From the NCBI GenBank assembly GCA_028752905.1, contig JAQNBH010000011.1, forward strand, positions 3,224,322-3,288,321: 64,000 nucleotides of DNA, read 5' to 3'. Within the stretch, counting starts at the first letter, position 1. Each line of letters starts with the position of its first letter. The position numbers and the translations under genes are program-made. Below are positions 1 through 16,891 of this stretch, one piece after another. The notes beneath the pieces are model-generated. The model made no database searches. It saw nothing but the letters and a program-made list of their open reading frames with translations, and was not told the DNA's origin. Source of the stretch: Cladorhizidae sp. MBARI D1340-BT2 (taxonomy: Eukaryota; Porifera; Demospongiae; Poecilosclerida; Cladorhizidae).

Positions 1-544
1 GAAAAATCTTCTGGGTTAGAATTGTGTGGGAGAAGAAGAGATATCTAGAAGCTGAAGCTCAAATGATGCTGGAAGTTTGAACTATAGTATTAACGGCTTT
101 ACCGTTTACGCTTCAGCCTTTACCTTCAGATGGCGTCTGTAGCTGGTCCTTCCCTAGCGCTGGCTATCACAGGCCTGCCTGCTCCTGTGTCAACCCTACT
201 CAGTGTATTTCTGGTGAGTCTGTGTGTTGCTGATGAAAGAGTGCAAGAATGATAGTCATGATCAACAGCAAAATGAGGGGTTTACAACCACCCTGGATCT
301 ACCCCTGCCCCCTGGAGTGTTGTATTTTGAACATTATTTTCTTCACGATTCAAAGAAATGTGTATTCCCGACATTATTCACAGTTTTGCTCACTCAATTT
401 TTGTCCATAGTATATAATTTTTATATCATTTGAATGCTCTCTCTTTGCTCTTCAAAATAAATGATCATTTTTTCAATCCAGCCAATTTTCCATGAGATAC
501 GATTCATTCTGTGGGCTCACTTTTCCTGCCGAATGAAAAAGTGG

Positions 545-561
545 GGGAGGGGGGGGGGGGA
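545..561. repeat. Poly-G tract in otherwise featureless 1-1390 region
   Basis: An interrupted run of G, roughly 15 bases, lies in AT-rich sequence. The rest of 1-1390 shows no gene I can support: the ORFs there are short, low in complexity and without splice context. Between about 830 and 985 the string ATTCAACTTTGAATTAA recurs, which is a minor local repeat only. Confidence 0.5.
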
Positions 562-1385
562 GTTTTATTAGAAACTGACTGACAGCAACTGACTGACAGC
601 AACATAAATGGCAAGTCTTGATGAAGGCTGAAAATTTGTAAAAAAAGCACCTCTGTATATTATACTATTGCCAGTGTGTCAGGCTGTCAGCCAGATGTTG
701 ATGGCAACACTGTGCCTATAGGCTATAAATATCATTGGAAAGCACAGAGAATGAGCTATATACCTTTTGACATCAAAACCATTCAAAATGGATGAAGCAT
801 TAAATTGGTGACCACAAACATGGCCACTTAATTCAATTTTAATTCAACTTTGAATTAATGGACCTCAAAAACCAGTTTAAATAAATAAAATAACTGTGAC
901 AAACTAACTAAACCAGTTGAATTAAATATACCCAAATGACAGTCTAACTAATTCAACTTTGAATTAATTGAACCCCACTGCGCACGGCTCAAGTGTTCAA
1001 TTAGTGTTTCTTCCTTCCACACCCTCCTTTTCTAAACAGTTTTTTTTTATAGTTAAAAAACCCATAAAAAACCCCAGGGATTTGCCGGGGACTTGCCACC
1101 ACTCTTATTTATCTTGCTTCCTCCACATCGTGTTAGTAAGCATGCTTCCTCCTCGGCTAATCCTAGCTCCACAAGTACAGGCTACATGTTTTATGTACTC
1201 TTGCCTATGTATGTATTTATATATACACAGACACACACATTGTATATTACACTGGAACAGATTCAGTTGCTAGTGAGATCCAATTAATGGTGCAAGTGAG
1301 TTGAGGCAGTCACTCTCCTAGCCAACTCGATTATTTTCTCCTTGACCCTTGAAAGCTTTTATGTACAACTCTCTATGAAGCACAC

Positions 1386-1590
1386 CAGGTTCCAGACATG
1401 CAAGTGATTTTGTTCCCCTCCCCCCATCCCTCCCTCCCCTCGTCAAGTTCCAAACATGCAAGTGATTTTGTTCCCCTCCTCTCGTCAAGTTCCAAACATG
1501 CAAGTGATTTTGTTCCCCTTAACCCCCCTCCCCCTATCCCCTTCCTCAAGTTCCAAACATGCAAGTGATTTTGTTCCTCCTCCCCTCGTA
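1386..1590. repeat. Minisatellite, ~50 bp unit, about 4 copies
   Basis: Copies share a core of TTCCAAACATGCAAGTGATT followed by TTGTTCCCCTCC and a variable C-rich spacer. ORFs across it on both strands are repeat translations. The following 1600-2700 shows no supportable gene. Confidence 0.85.
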
Positions 1591-2707
1591 GAGTCGAGCA
1601 TCCGGCTGAATACTATGACTCCAAGCACAGTAGCTCCACTATGACAATTGTGTGATCATCTTATAATCAGCACTAGTACTGTATAATTAGCACTGTATAA
1701 TGAACATTTTCACATTATTAATTTATTCAATACACTTAAGACTTGCAAACCACATGATCACCATTAAACCCCTCCCCTCATCCCAGTGGAGTTCCAAGGC
1801 TTTCCTGTTCAGATATGCTTGGAAGTAGATGAGATGTACGCTTTGTAGGACCCTCGGAACAGCTTTCCCAAAATGTATAAATTTGTGAGGTGTGATATGT
1901 ATGTATAAGAGAAGATCTTAGGAATGCGATTAAGAATACCAATTGTTCAAAATTGAGAGCCGATTCAATCCCAATTTGTCAGTAAATACATATATACCCA
2001 TTACACATATTTTGTACACTGACTATAAATTTTTCTTATGTATACGTATATAGCACAAGAGGTTGTATAACACAAGAGGTGAAAAAATAATGACATTCAT
2101 GGCAAACATATACGTATGCACATGACACAGATACTGTGGCCCATGTGATGATAGGCAGGAAGGTATGTTCTAATTGGTGTGAAGTACGACACAGGTATGA
2201 CTGGTTGGGTATGATTCTGCCATGTGCATACATACAACCAGTGAGCAACTTAAACAAAACCCACTGCAATAGGTATGAATGTAATTAATTAAGCAGCAGA
2301 GTTGAACTCTCGGCGAATGGCAAGTTCTGAAGTGCCTGGAGGAGAGAGACTGTAAGGATGAAGGGTGGGTAAGTGGTTACGTCCAGTAACCGGTTTATGG
2401 GTGTGGTTTTCTGCCTGGTTCTCGTGTGATGTCAGCTGTCTCTCACATGCGAGACAGGAGGCTACAAAGTTCGAGAGGTGGTTTGGTGTGCCTGGAAATC
2501 TGGTGAATGCAAGAGGACATAGAGAAGAATTAGTCAAAGTCCATGTATAATATAAGTGGTTGACCTTTAATGGGTACAGGATTATCAACATCAAGTCTAG
2601 TAATACAAGAGAATGAGCTGTCGGTACTTGTCAATGGAGGCCAATTCGGCCAATTTGTGGTCAAGCTTTACCCCAAAAATGTGTTGTTATTAATAGTAAA
2701 GGGTCAT

Positions 2708-2840
2708 CAGGGTTTCATACAGGATTTTTGGTTGAGGGGGGGAGAAAAGTATCCAGCTTAGCATTGCCCACTTTTAGCACGCTATACCATGTAATTTTTG
2801 AAAATCCTGGGGGGGGGGGGGGGCCCTGTATGAAACCCTG
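2708..2840. mobile_element. Small hAT-type MITE, 133 bp, with 5-bp target duplication
   Basis: The ends are inverted: CAGGGTTTCATACAGG on the left and its reverse complement on the right, with a 15-base G run inside the right end. GTCAT directly flanks both ends (2703-2707 and 2841-2845). A related sequence near 52034-52060 reads straight through the same flank without the insert, giving an empty-site comparison. It has no coding capacity. The CAGGG...CCCTG ends resemble those of the hAT at 57-60 kb. Confidence 0.85.
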
Positions 2841-3124
2841 GTCATCTAACTGGTTGTGGTCTGTGTGGGTGTACTCCTTTGTTGACCGATCAATCCAACT
2901 AGTGGAGAACAAGCACTCCTAAAAACTTGACCTAACATTTCTTGTTGTGCTACACATGGAAACAGTTGCCTAGGAGAAGTCCAGAGTTGATTTTCTATCG
3001 TTACTGTTTGGTCTTGATCTTCAATTCTGTCGACCAAGCTTTGTGAGCAGCATCTCTTGTGAGCAGCATCTTCACGTGTTCTTTGTTCTTTGAGATGAGG
3101 GGATGTGGAAGTGGAGACTCCCAT

Positions 3125-3505
3125 TCAGCGATAGCTCTGTTGTACTTGCCCCATCACCCTTCACGAAGTGGACAATGGTGGTGGTCGAGATAGCTCTGTT
3201 GTACTTGCCCCATCACCCTTCACGAAGTAGACAACGGTGGTGGCCGAGATAGCTCTGTTGTACTTGCCCTTCACGAAGTGGACAACGATGGTGGTCGAGA
3301 TAGCTCTGTTGTACTTGCCCCATCACCCTTCACGAAGTAGACAACGGTGGTGGTTGAGATAGCTCTGTTGTACTTGCCCCATCACCCTTCACGAAGTGGA
3401 CAATGGTGGTGGTCGAGATAGCTCTGCCCCATCACCCTTCACGAAGTGGACAACGGTGGTGGTCGAGATAGCTCTGTTGTACTTCCCCATAACCCTTCAC
3501 ACAAG
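3125..3505. repeat. Minisatellite, ~60 bp unit, about 6 copies
   Basis: Tandem copies of a unit with GATAGCTCTGTTGTACTTGC, CCCATCACCCTTCACGAAGT and GGACAACGGTGGTGGTCGA, some copies internally shortened. The ORFs across it are repeat translations. Nothing else is seen between 2846 and this array. Confidence 0.9.
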
Positions 3506-3639
3506 CAAACAATGGTGGTGGCTATCGATAGAAGCAGAGTCCCCCCCGGCAGGCATCCTTCATTGTTTGGACACCCCCTTGTTACTACGGATGTCCTGCC
3601 TGTACTATTGTTGGAGGATGAGGATATCATTGCCTGTTA

Positions 3640-4065
3640 TTCCATCCTTGCATAGACACCAGGACGAGGATATCATTGCCTGTTATTCTATCCTTGCCAC
3701 CCAGGACATAGACGCCAGGACAAGGATGTTATTCCATCCTTGCCCACCCAGGACATAGACGCCAGGACAAGGATATCATTGCCTGTTATTCCATCCTTGC
3801 CCACCCAGGACATAGACGCCAGGACAAGGATATCATTGCCTGTTATTGTTATTCCATCCTTGCCCACCCAGGACATAGACGCCAGGACAAGGATATCATT
3901 GCCTGTTATTCCATCCTTGCCCACCCAGGACATAGATGCCAGGACAAGGATATCATTGCCTGTTATTGTTATTCCATCCTTGCCCACCCAGGACATAGAC
4001 GCCAGGACAAGGATATCATTGTCTGTTATTCCATCCTTGCCCACCCAGGACATAGACGCCATCCT
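3640..4065. repeat. Minisatellite, 58 and 67 bp alternating units
   Basis: Repeated blocks contain CATCCTTGCCCACCCAGGAC, ATAGACGCCAGGACAAGGAT and ATCATTGCCTGTTATT. Some copies carry an extra GTTATT-type insertion, giving an alternating 58/67 bp pattern. Both strands are open (126 and 131 codons), which I read as repeat artefacts. Confidence 0.9.
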
Positions 4066-4130
4066 CATGACGGTGTCAACCTTCTCAAGAACAATGAGCC
4101 CAGGTTTTTGGTGTGACCAGGGGACTTTCC

Positions 4131-5344
4131 CTTAGTTTGCCTCCCCACCCCCCGTCATGGTTGCTCTTGCCTCTTCCTGGGCTGCTCTCACTGCTCTGGG
4201 TAGCACCTCGGTAATCTTGCCGGCAGCAAGCTGTGCACGTCTGGTGGCAACTTCATCCTCTTTGATGTCTTACCGATGCACTCTTTCGTAGTTCTCGGAA
4301 GTGCTTGCCGAGACACTTGTGGACATGTCCTACGCACTCCTGCTTGATGATAGTGCGCTCTTTCCCATAACAGCCTGTGTTGTTTTTTAGCCCATTAAAA
4401 TGACTCTCCATCTTTGTACTTCCATCACTTATAAATACACGGAGCAATCCATAGAATTACAATATATGTATATACCAATATAGTCCTTTGTATATAACGA
4501 AAGGCGTTCTTCAGAATGGAGCACTCGAATATTTTTGCCATCCATCTCCATGGCAGGTAAAGATCCTGAATAGTTGGCATTGCATGTGTCCTTGTGCCCT
4601 TCCCACATTAAGCATATTCCACCGAGTCTCATCCCAGCTCTGGTGAGGCACACACATGGACAGCTTTTCAAAAGGCCCTTGGTCTAAAGCACTTGTCCGC
4701 TCTCCCAGGAGATCACCACCCTACATCATAGTGAGCTATGTGACCTCGCTGCGACCAAGTGTACCGTCAAGAGTGATAGTCACATCAATAACCTCACTGA
4801 GATTGACATCATGGAAGCTGTGGAGGTGTGCAATGGCCAACAAATAACTCCTCGAAGCATCCTTTGCAGACCCATCGCAGATGTGAACATCTCTAGATGG
4901 TTGCACCCGATACCAATCAACTTAGATGCCAGAACCATGCTGGCACTCACGAGCTTCGACCGCCTACGAAGGTCTGAAAAGATATCCTTCTTGCCGCAAC
5001 CATAGGAACATCTAGTACACAGACCCCTACGGAATGCCAGGTCTTCAGGCACAGAAAGCGAATCTCATTATCGAGGCTCGAAGCAACTGAACGTTGATCA
5101 AGCTGTACTCAGCTGGAAAACCTCCGGGCTTCCAGTCCAATGACTCTTCTAGACCCCTGATCTGCTTCATAGGCCCACGAAGTTGATGGCAGAGAGAGCG
5201 CCAGCTTCTTCCCACTGGTAGTCGGTAAAGGTGGCACGGGTGCAAGCAAGTCGGTGCTGGAAGCTGGTGTCTCCTCACTTGATTAGTGATGAGCACCCTG
5301 CTTTCCCCACCAACGATACCCCCTACGCTGGGTGGAAGCAAACT
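4131..5344 (-). pseudogene. Mutator-like transposase, degraded
   Basis: Adjacent minus-strand reading frames, broken by frameshifts and stops, together give the order expected of the Mutator-like transposase domain widespread in animal genomes. Seen in order: a serine/proline-rich N-terminal part, SLDWKPGGFPAEYSLIN, a cysteine pair CSYGCGKKD, SKLIGIGCNHLEMFTSAMG, then CPCVCLTR, WEGHKDTCNANYSGS, AMEMDG, SEERL, ISDGS and KQECVGHVHKCLGKHFREL, ending with an LAAGKITEVLP-type tail. The family assignment rests on recognising these motifs from similar animal proteins. At least four frame breaks make it non-functional. No terminal inverted repeats were identified. It lies directly beside a minisatellite. 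Confidence 0.75.
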
Positions 5345-6334
5345 TTAGCTTACGAACAACAGACTCGTAGATACTCGTGACTTTTAGAAAAATAGCAGCG
5401 ATAAACTTGGGCGGGGTCGGTTATTTTTTATATCCCACTCTCTTGCTCAGTGCACATAGAGAGCTCTACGTGCTGCACAGCGATGGCAACAACTTCCACT
5501 TTGCAATAGGCTTCATTTTGATTCGGGGGGTAGAGGGGGTTGCGATTGCCAAGATAGATCGGTTGGAAAATAGCTGTTAAGGGGAATGATTATTATTATT
5601 TTTGACCACTTGTCATCTCCTTAAAAAGTTGGTCAAACCAATCTACATAGAGTGGTGCACTCATAATGTAAGGCTAAGCTGTGTAAGAGTTTGTTTGCTA
5701 TGCATGTCCAAATCCGGCCAAGAGCCATCCCTACAGGACCAGCTGGGCCCAGAGAATGACCTCAGGGCCGGCCAAGAGCCATCCCTATAGGACCAGCTGG
5801 GCCAAGAGAATAACCTCAGGGCCGGCCAAGAGCCATCCCTAGAGAATGATCTCGGGACCCAAGAAACAGCGCAACCAGCCTGGAAGACCAAGGTTATGAC
5901 CTTCTGCCATTTTATTGGTGACATATATAATTATAGGTTGGGCGTTGAGAAGCACCCCCCCCCCCCCCCCCTCCCCCCATGTGATGGAGGCAGACATCCT
6001 AGCCAAAATTAGATTGACTCCACCGGCAAGGACAGGAGCAAATAATATTTCTTTCCAAGGAATGTCTTCCAAGTGGCTGTAGTTTCAGGTCATCTCTCTA
6101 TCCTCCTCATAAATGAAGGTCACAGACAAACACGTCTCGTGAGCCAGACAATTTATCATGTCAACAATAATAATGGGCGGAGTCTTCCTGACATCACCCC
6201 TGAGGCAACTCTAAAAGTTGGTACAATCATCCATAAAAACCACGGCACCTGGCAACAAGACGTTGAGTTCCCTGGAGTTCTGTGACAACATAACTAGATC
6301 CTGCACAACAGCAACACCAGCAAGCAGGCCAGCA
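5345..6334. other. Gene-free stretch with short three-copy repeat and C tract
   Basis: A roughly 55-bp repeat (GGCCGGCCAAGAGCCATCCC, AGGACCAGCTGGGCC) occurs about three times at 5712-5845. A C run of about 20 bases, interrupted by one T, lies at 5955-5980. Short ORFs here have no family signature or splice context. Confidence 0.6.
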
Positions 6335-7045
6335 AACACCAGCACTGTTGCAACAGTCCCACTGCTCACACCATCAGAAGTAACTACTGATTAGGTGTCA
6401 AACACCAGCACTGTTGCAACAGTCCCACTGCTCACACCATCAGAAGTAACTACTGATTAGGTGTCAAACACCAGCACTGTTGCAACAGTCCCACTGCTCA
6501 CACCATCAGAAGTAACTACTGATTATGTGTCAAACACCAGCACTGTTGCAACAGTCCCACTGCTCACACCATCAGAAGTAACTACTGATTAGGTGTCAAA
6601 CACCAGCACTGTTGCAACAGTCCCACTGCTCACACCATCAGAAGTAACTACTGATTAGGTGCCAAACACCAGCACTGTTGCAACAGTCCCACTGCTCACA
6701 CCATCAGAAGTAACTACTGATTAGGTGCCAAACACCAGCACTGTTGCAACAGTCCCACTGCTCACACCATCAGAAGTAACTACTGATTAGGTGCCAAACA
6801 CCAGCACTGTTGCAACAGTCCCACTGCTCACACCATCAGAAGTAACTACTGATTAGGTGTCAAACACCAGCACTGTTGCAACAGTCCCACTGCTCACACC
6901 ATCAGAAGTAACTACTGATTAGGTGTCAAACACCAGCACTGTTGCAACAGTCCCACTGCTCATACCATCAGAAGTAACTACTGATTAGGTGCCAAACACC
7001 AGCACTGTTGCAACAGTCCCACTGCTCACACCATCAGAAGTAACC
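6335..7045. repeat. Minisatellite, 65 bp unit, about 11 copies
   Basis: Very homogeneous tandem repeat beginning AACACCAGCACTGTTGCAAC and ending ACTGATTAGGTGTC, with T/C variation in GTGTC versus GTGCC and rare other changes. Every unit contains stops, so no repeat protein is encoded. Confidence 0.95.
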
Positions 7046-7054
7046 AAATACTAG

Positions 7055-7512
7055 ACGAGAGCATCTAGTCGAAACGTCAAGTGAATACAATTTGAAGTTG
7101 ATTATTGAGAAGGTGATCTTAAGATGAGTTTCCAGCCAGAAATACGGCTGCCTACGAAGCTCCTCCCTCAGTACATGAAGGCCACCAACCTGACGGGTCA
7201 GGCCAAACCACATACTGCCTATAGCTTCCACTTGCCTTGCCCGACATCACCGAGCTTTAGACAGGGATAACTCCTGCCTGCTTTTTCATCGCATGATGTC
7301 TTCCATTGCAGGCTGTCTCTATAAGCAAGGGGTAATGACGAGAGACTTGTCCAGCATCACTGTGCTTTACACAGGGACAACTCCTTGTAGATCAGCAGCA
7401 TCGGTATATAGCAGGCTCATGCGAGTCTTTGTTAGCGTCTCATGAAGGCTAGAGCATCTAGTCGAAACTTTGAGAGAGAGAGTACAATTTCAAGTTGATT
7501 ACTGAGAAGGTT
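7055..7512. repeat. Direct repeat pair flanking ~330 bp
   Basis: A ~65 bp sequence at about 7055-7120 (AGAGCATCTAGTCGAAAC, then TACAATTTGAAGTTGATTA and TGAGAAGGT) recurs at about 7448-7512 with small changes. The enclosed segment has two related CTTCATTG/TTTACACAGGGA-like stretches but no gene. This may be a dispersed repeat or a local duplication. Confidence 0.6.
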
Positions 7513-7627
7513 ATTGCCATGTTTTAGTCCCTAAAGCTCTGCATCTAATTCTGTGGTGATCGATGTCCTTGACAATAACATGCCCACACATGATCCATTC
7601 ACAGAGTTGTAGCCAACACATCACTCC

Positions 7628-7906
7628 TCCCCCTCACACACCTGAATGCTGATGCACTCAGGATGCATCCAACACCTAGCAGATTTGCCAGCAGATTTGC
7701 AGGCATGACATTCTTCATTCAGAAGGCACCACCTGAATACTGATGCACTCAGGATGCATCCAACACCTAGCAGATTTTCCAGCAGATTTTCCAGCATGAC
7801 ATTCTTCATTCAGAAGGCATCACCTGAATACTGATGCACTCAGGATGCATCCAACACCTAGCAGATTTGCCAGCAGATTTGCCAGCATGACATTCTTCAT
7901 TCAGAT
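7628..7906. repeat. Minisatellite, ~91 bp unit, 3 copies
   Basis: Three copies of a block containing TGATGCACTCAGGATGCATC, CAACACCTAGCAGATTTGCC and TGACATTCTTCATTCAGA. The ORFs on both strands are repeat translations. Confidence 0.9.
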
Positions 7907-8069
7907 GGCATCTAGCCAGAAGTACCGGGAAAAACTGGGTTACCTCTGCCAGTATATACTGTATATATATATAGAGAGAGAACCTAGGGTCAGGGCCAGG
8001 ACAGTAGCTGTGGCTAGGGCCAGGACAGCTCTGCGTCCAGACAGTAGCAAGGGCTAGGGCTAGGAAAGT

Positions 8070-8172
8070 AGTTGGGGCTAGGCCAGTAGCTAGGCCAGTA
8101 GCTAGGCCAGTAGCTAGGCCAGTAGCTAGGCCAGTAGCTAGGCCAGTAGCTAGGCCAGTAGCTAGGCCAGGA
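8070..8172. repeat. 12-bp minisatellite GCTAGGCCAGTA
   Basis: About eight perfect copies of GCTAGGCCAGTA, flanked by looser GGGCTAGG-type sequence from 7985 to 8210. The GCTAGG core recurs in several larger arrays of this window. Confidence 0.95.
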
Positions 8173-8311
8173 CAATAGCCAGGGCTAGGGCTAGGGCAGT
8201 AGTTGGGTTAGCAAAACAATCTAACAATGCTGATGATGTCATCATGATGGTGCAATGCTAGGGTTTGTGATATTCTTGTGCTATAAATGGGGAACCAGCC
8301 AATCAGCCATC

Positions 8312-9015
8312 TCCCGTCACTTGATCACCACACCTCTCCACCGCTCTCCTCTCCCATCACTTGATCACCACACCTCTCCACCGCTCTCCTCTTCCGTCAC
8401 TTGGTCACCACACCTCTCCACCGCTGTCCTCTCCCGTCACTTGATCACCACACCTCTCCACCGCTCTCCTCTTCCGTCACTTGATCACCACACCTCTCGA
8501 CCGCTGTCCTCTCCCATCACTTGATCACCACACCTCTCCACCGCTCTCCTATCCCATCACTTGATCACCACACCTCTCCACCGCTGTCCTCTCCCGTCAC
8601 TTGATCACCACACCTCTCCACCGCTCTCCTCTTCCGTCACTTGATCACCACACCTCTCGACCGCTGTCCTCTCCCATCACTTGATCACCACACCTCTCCA
8701 CCGCTCTCCTCTCCCATCACTTGATCACCACACCTCTCCACCGCTCTCCTCTCCCGTCACTTGATCACCACACCTCTCCACCGCTCTCCTCTCCCGTCAC
8801 TTGATCACCACACCTCTCCACCGTTCTCCTCTCCCATCACTTGATCACCACACCTCTCCACCGCTCTCCTCTCCCGTCACTTGATCACCACACCTCTCCA
8901 CCGCTCTCCTCTCCCATCACTTGATCACCACACCTCTCCACCGCTCTCCTCTCCCGTCACTTGATCACCACACCTCTCCACCGCTCTCCTCTCCCATCAC
9001 TTGATCACCATGCTA
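8312..9015. repeat. Minisatellite, 40 bp unit, about 17-18 copies
   Basis: Unit CACTTGATCACCACACCTCT followed by CCACCGCTCTCCTCTCCCGT, with few substitutions (CCCGT/CCCAT/TCCGT, TCC/TCG). There are no spacers between copies. 9016-9225 shows nothing supportable. Confidence 0.95.
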
Positions 9016-9225
9016 CTCCACCGCTATCTTCTCACGTGGCACCGCCTCATTAACGAACCAGACCACACCCACTCCTCACACTTTACTCCACACAAGCCAA
9101 AGAGTGGTGCCTTAAAATTCAGCTGCTATTCCCAATGGCGGTAGGTCTCAAGGGATTTTACTCCAAGCCTTCACTTCAGAGAGTTGAGCTTCTGTTCCGT
9201 GCAGGGATGTTGCTTTAATACCGGC

Positions 9226-9378
9226 ACCCAAGGGGATCGGTGGGCCGAGCTGGCACTCAAGGGGGTCGGTGGGCCGAGCTGGCACCCAATGGGATCGGTG
9301 GCCATGCTGGCACCCAAGGCGATCGGTGGCCGAGCTGGCACCCAATGGGATTGGTGGCTGAGCTGTCACTCAAGGGCC
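9226..9378. repeat. Minisatellite, ~29-30 bp unit, about 5-6 copies
   Basis: Copies of GGGATCGGTGGGCCGAGCTG followed by GCACCCAA, imperfect. Confidence 0.85.
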
Positions 9379-10265
9379 GAGGGGAGGGGCAGGCACCTGG
9401 TCGAGGCTTCCTGTTGTACTACTTGTGGTTTTTGCATTTTTGCATTTTATACCCCAAACACATGCTTATCTGCAAATAAACAGTGTGTGATAACAATATC
9501 AGTGTGTGTGTGTTTGGCCAAGAAATGTGAGGCTCACGGCAAAAGTGGCCTCCCTCCAATCGCACCCGCTGTAAAACTTGCCCCTTCTCTGCGGCATGTA
9601 TTGCACCACCAGCATGCAGGCCGGCCTGGGGGCACTTGACTCGGTGTGTAGCCGATTAACCAAGTGACATGCTCGAGGAAACTCGATAAAGCTCTGGGAG
9701 TGTGTAGCCTTGAGCCTTGTGCTCTGCGCTAAGCTAAAGAGGGATATGGTAAGAGAGGTTAGCTTGACCGTAGCATAAGGAGCCGGCCCTGCCTGCTGGA
9801 GTTTAGGGATGCATGCAACTCTAAATTTCCCCACAAACAAGTGCACATGTTTCAGTGCTGCTGCAAGCAGAGCCACTTCCCTGGCTTCAAGCTCGGGTGG
9901 TACGCACAGGATGCAAGCGGTACGGGTAAAATTAACATTCCAATCACAGGTCATGTGGTAGCTCGGAGCACATTGGCTCTATCCAAATCTCTGCAGGAAC
10001 CCAATACTTGTGTCAAGTGTCCCAAGACCCTCCTCCACGCGCTGGTGATGTCATAGTGCATCCGGTACTGGGAAATATGAAGTGCATTTAGGACATGCCC
10101 TTTTTGCATCGTGTACGTCATGCCCATAACATTTTAAATGTCGAACTGATTACCTTCTCCAGCAACCTTCAGCTGGCCCAGTGCAATGCCGGCAGCCCAA
10201 CGAGACCTTTTATGTCCCGCAGGCAACTCGCACAGTCGGTGCAGGGAGCCTCCCGAGAGGGGCTC
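9379..10265. other. GC/CpG-richer unique segment, no confident gene
   Basis: Base composition differs from the surroundings and both strands stay open for 151 codons at 9499-9954 (minus) and 9184-9639 (plus). I recognise no family. On the minus strand, about 10146-10258 reads without stops and ends at a GTAATC donor-like site, so a downstream exon of the MNK gene is conceivable, but I could not match it to the family's C-terminal region. Confidence 0.3.
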
Positions 10266-10269
10266 CTAA

Positions 10270-10392
10270 GGCTCTAGGCCAGTGCTGAGCCAGCACTGAG
10301 CCAATACTGGGCCAGCACTGAGCCAGCACTGAGCCAGCACTGAGCCAATTACTGGGCCAGCACTGAGCCAATACTGGGCCAGCACTAGTAAA
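10270..10392. repeat. Short minisatellite GAGCCAGCACT
   Basis: About ten copies of an 11-12 bp unit alternating GAGCCAGCACT and GAGCCAATACTGG. No gene is seen between here and 10590. Confidence 0.85.
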
Positions 10393-10734
10393 ATGTGTTG
10401 GTGGTCCAGATACAGTAGAAAGGAAGGATATCTTCGAGAGGTTGTTTTTCAGTTAGGATGTAATCTGTAGGGGTGTGGTCAAAAACTGTAGACCATGGGG
10501 TGTGGTTTGTGCATCAATGATCCATCTGCCGGGGGAGGGGGGGGATGCCTCCTCTTGGAAATCTAAATTTATACTACCCCCACAGGAATAAAGATGTCCA
10601 AGCATCCAAAAGAAGACCTGACAACAGCTCCCCCTTCCTTACATCTTCAGAATTTCGTGTGTGTGCAGAGTAGTCTCGGGTGCTTGGACATCCCCCCCCC
10701 CCCCCCCATGATATGTCAATCGGCTACCCCTTAC

Positions 10735-15837
<5,103 letters not shown>

Positions 15838-15852
15838 ATCATGGGGGGAGGA

Positions 15853-15861
15853 GTCACGTCA
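15853..15861. promoter_or_regulatory. CRE-like site upstream of MNK start
   Basis: GTCACGTCA (minus strand TGACGTGAC) lies 16 bp upstream of the MNK start codon. It resembles a cAMP/ATF response element. Whether this is promoter or 5' UTR cannot be told. Confidence 0.3.
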
Positions 15862-15984
15862 ACTAACATTTTATAGGGGAAAAAAATCTCTCAATACTAC
15901 TCTTTAGCAAGCTGCAGTTTAGTAGCTGGTCTTGAGAGTTTTCCTGCAAGTATGCTGGAGAGGAAGACTCCTGGGAGTTTAATT

Positions 15985-16483
15985 GGGGGGGTCGATGGTA
16001 TTTTTTAATTTTTTTAACTTGTGGTTAAAACTTTAGAGCTCCGTAGATTCTGCGAACTTCATGGTAGGGACTTGATATATAGCTCAAAAGATAGGTCTCT
16101 GTGTGCTCTCTTTTGATACTAAAATATGTTTCATAGGTATAACTATATAGGCAAGTTACTAGACCCTAAAGTGGAGGGACCTAAAAAACCAGAATCCCTG
16201 CAACCTCCGCCAAAATTACTCCAGGTTGCTAAGTGCAAAAAATTGAAAGGTACGAGTGGCTAGAGGAAGCTCTAGCGCATGCAACGACCTTTTTGATTAG
16301 GCATTAAAAATTTATTACCTGGTCAAACACGCGGGTGAAAAATTGATGGCATTGAAAATAGACCTATCTTTTGAGCTATGTATATATCAAGTCCATACCA
16401 TGAAGTTTGCAGAATCTACGGAGCTCTAAAGTTTTAACCACAAGTAAAAATTAAAAAAATTAAAAAATACCATCGACCCCCCC
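15985..16483. mobile_element. Fold-back element copy 1
   Basis: Left arm GGGTCGATGGTATTTTTTAA and onward is repeated in reverse complement at the right end (TTAAAAAATACCATCGACCC), with arms of over 100 bp including GAGCTCCGTAGATTCTGC. This gives a long hairpin with a ~200 bp loop. No protein is conserved across copies. Confidence 0.85.
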
Positions 16484-16891
16484 TTATTAACCCCTTATTA
16501 ATAGGCCCAGTGTTCAGTTTCTAAAAATAACCTAGCCAATCTGCACAATGAGAATCTGAATAGCTAAAGTTCACATAGAGAGCGAGACCCCTGGCAGGGT
16601 TTCATCCAACTGGGGGGAGTTCAGCAGGAACGGTATATAGATAGATTAGTCAGTGCTACTGTGCAGCCACCCACATTACACGACGATTGGGGGGGGGGGG
16701 GGGGGGGGGATTATGCCAGTTCTGACTTGATTAGCCGATGAAGACAGTTTCTAAAAATAACCTGAGCCTGGAAGCCATTTGGAAATTCCCTACTGGTGGT
16801 GGCCCTGCAGTCAGGTCAGCTCAGCTTCTAAAATATATAACCCGAGCCTGCCACTGCACTTCCAGTCGTCACACAAGTCATCATTCATTAT

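Noticed and set aside
224..2594. Short ORFs (60-101 codons) at the left end
   Set aside because: No family motif, no splice context, AT-rich composition with chance length.
8312..9015. CRISPR-like array (40-bp repeats)
   Set aside because: Head-to-tail copies without spacers, no cas genes, and the window is eukaryotic.
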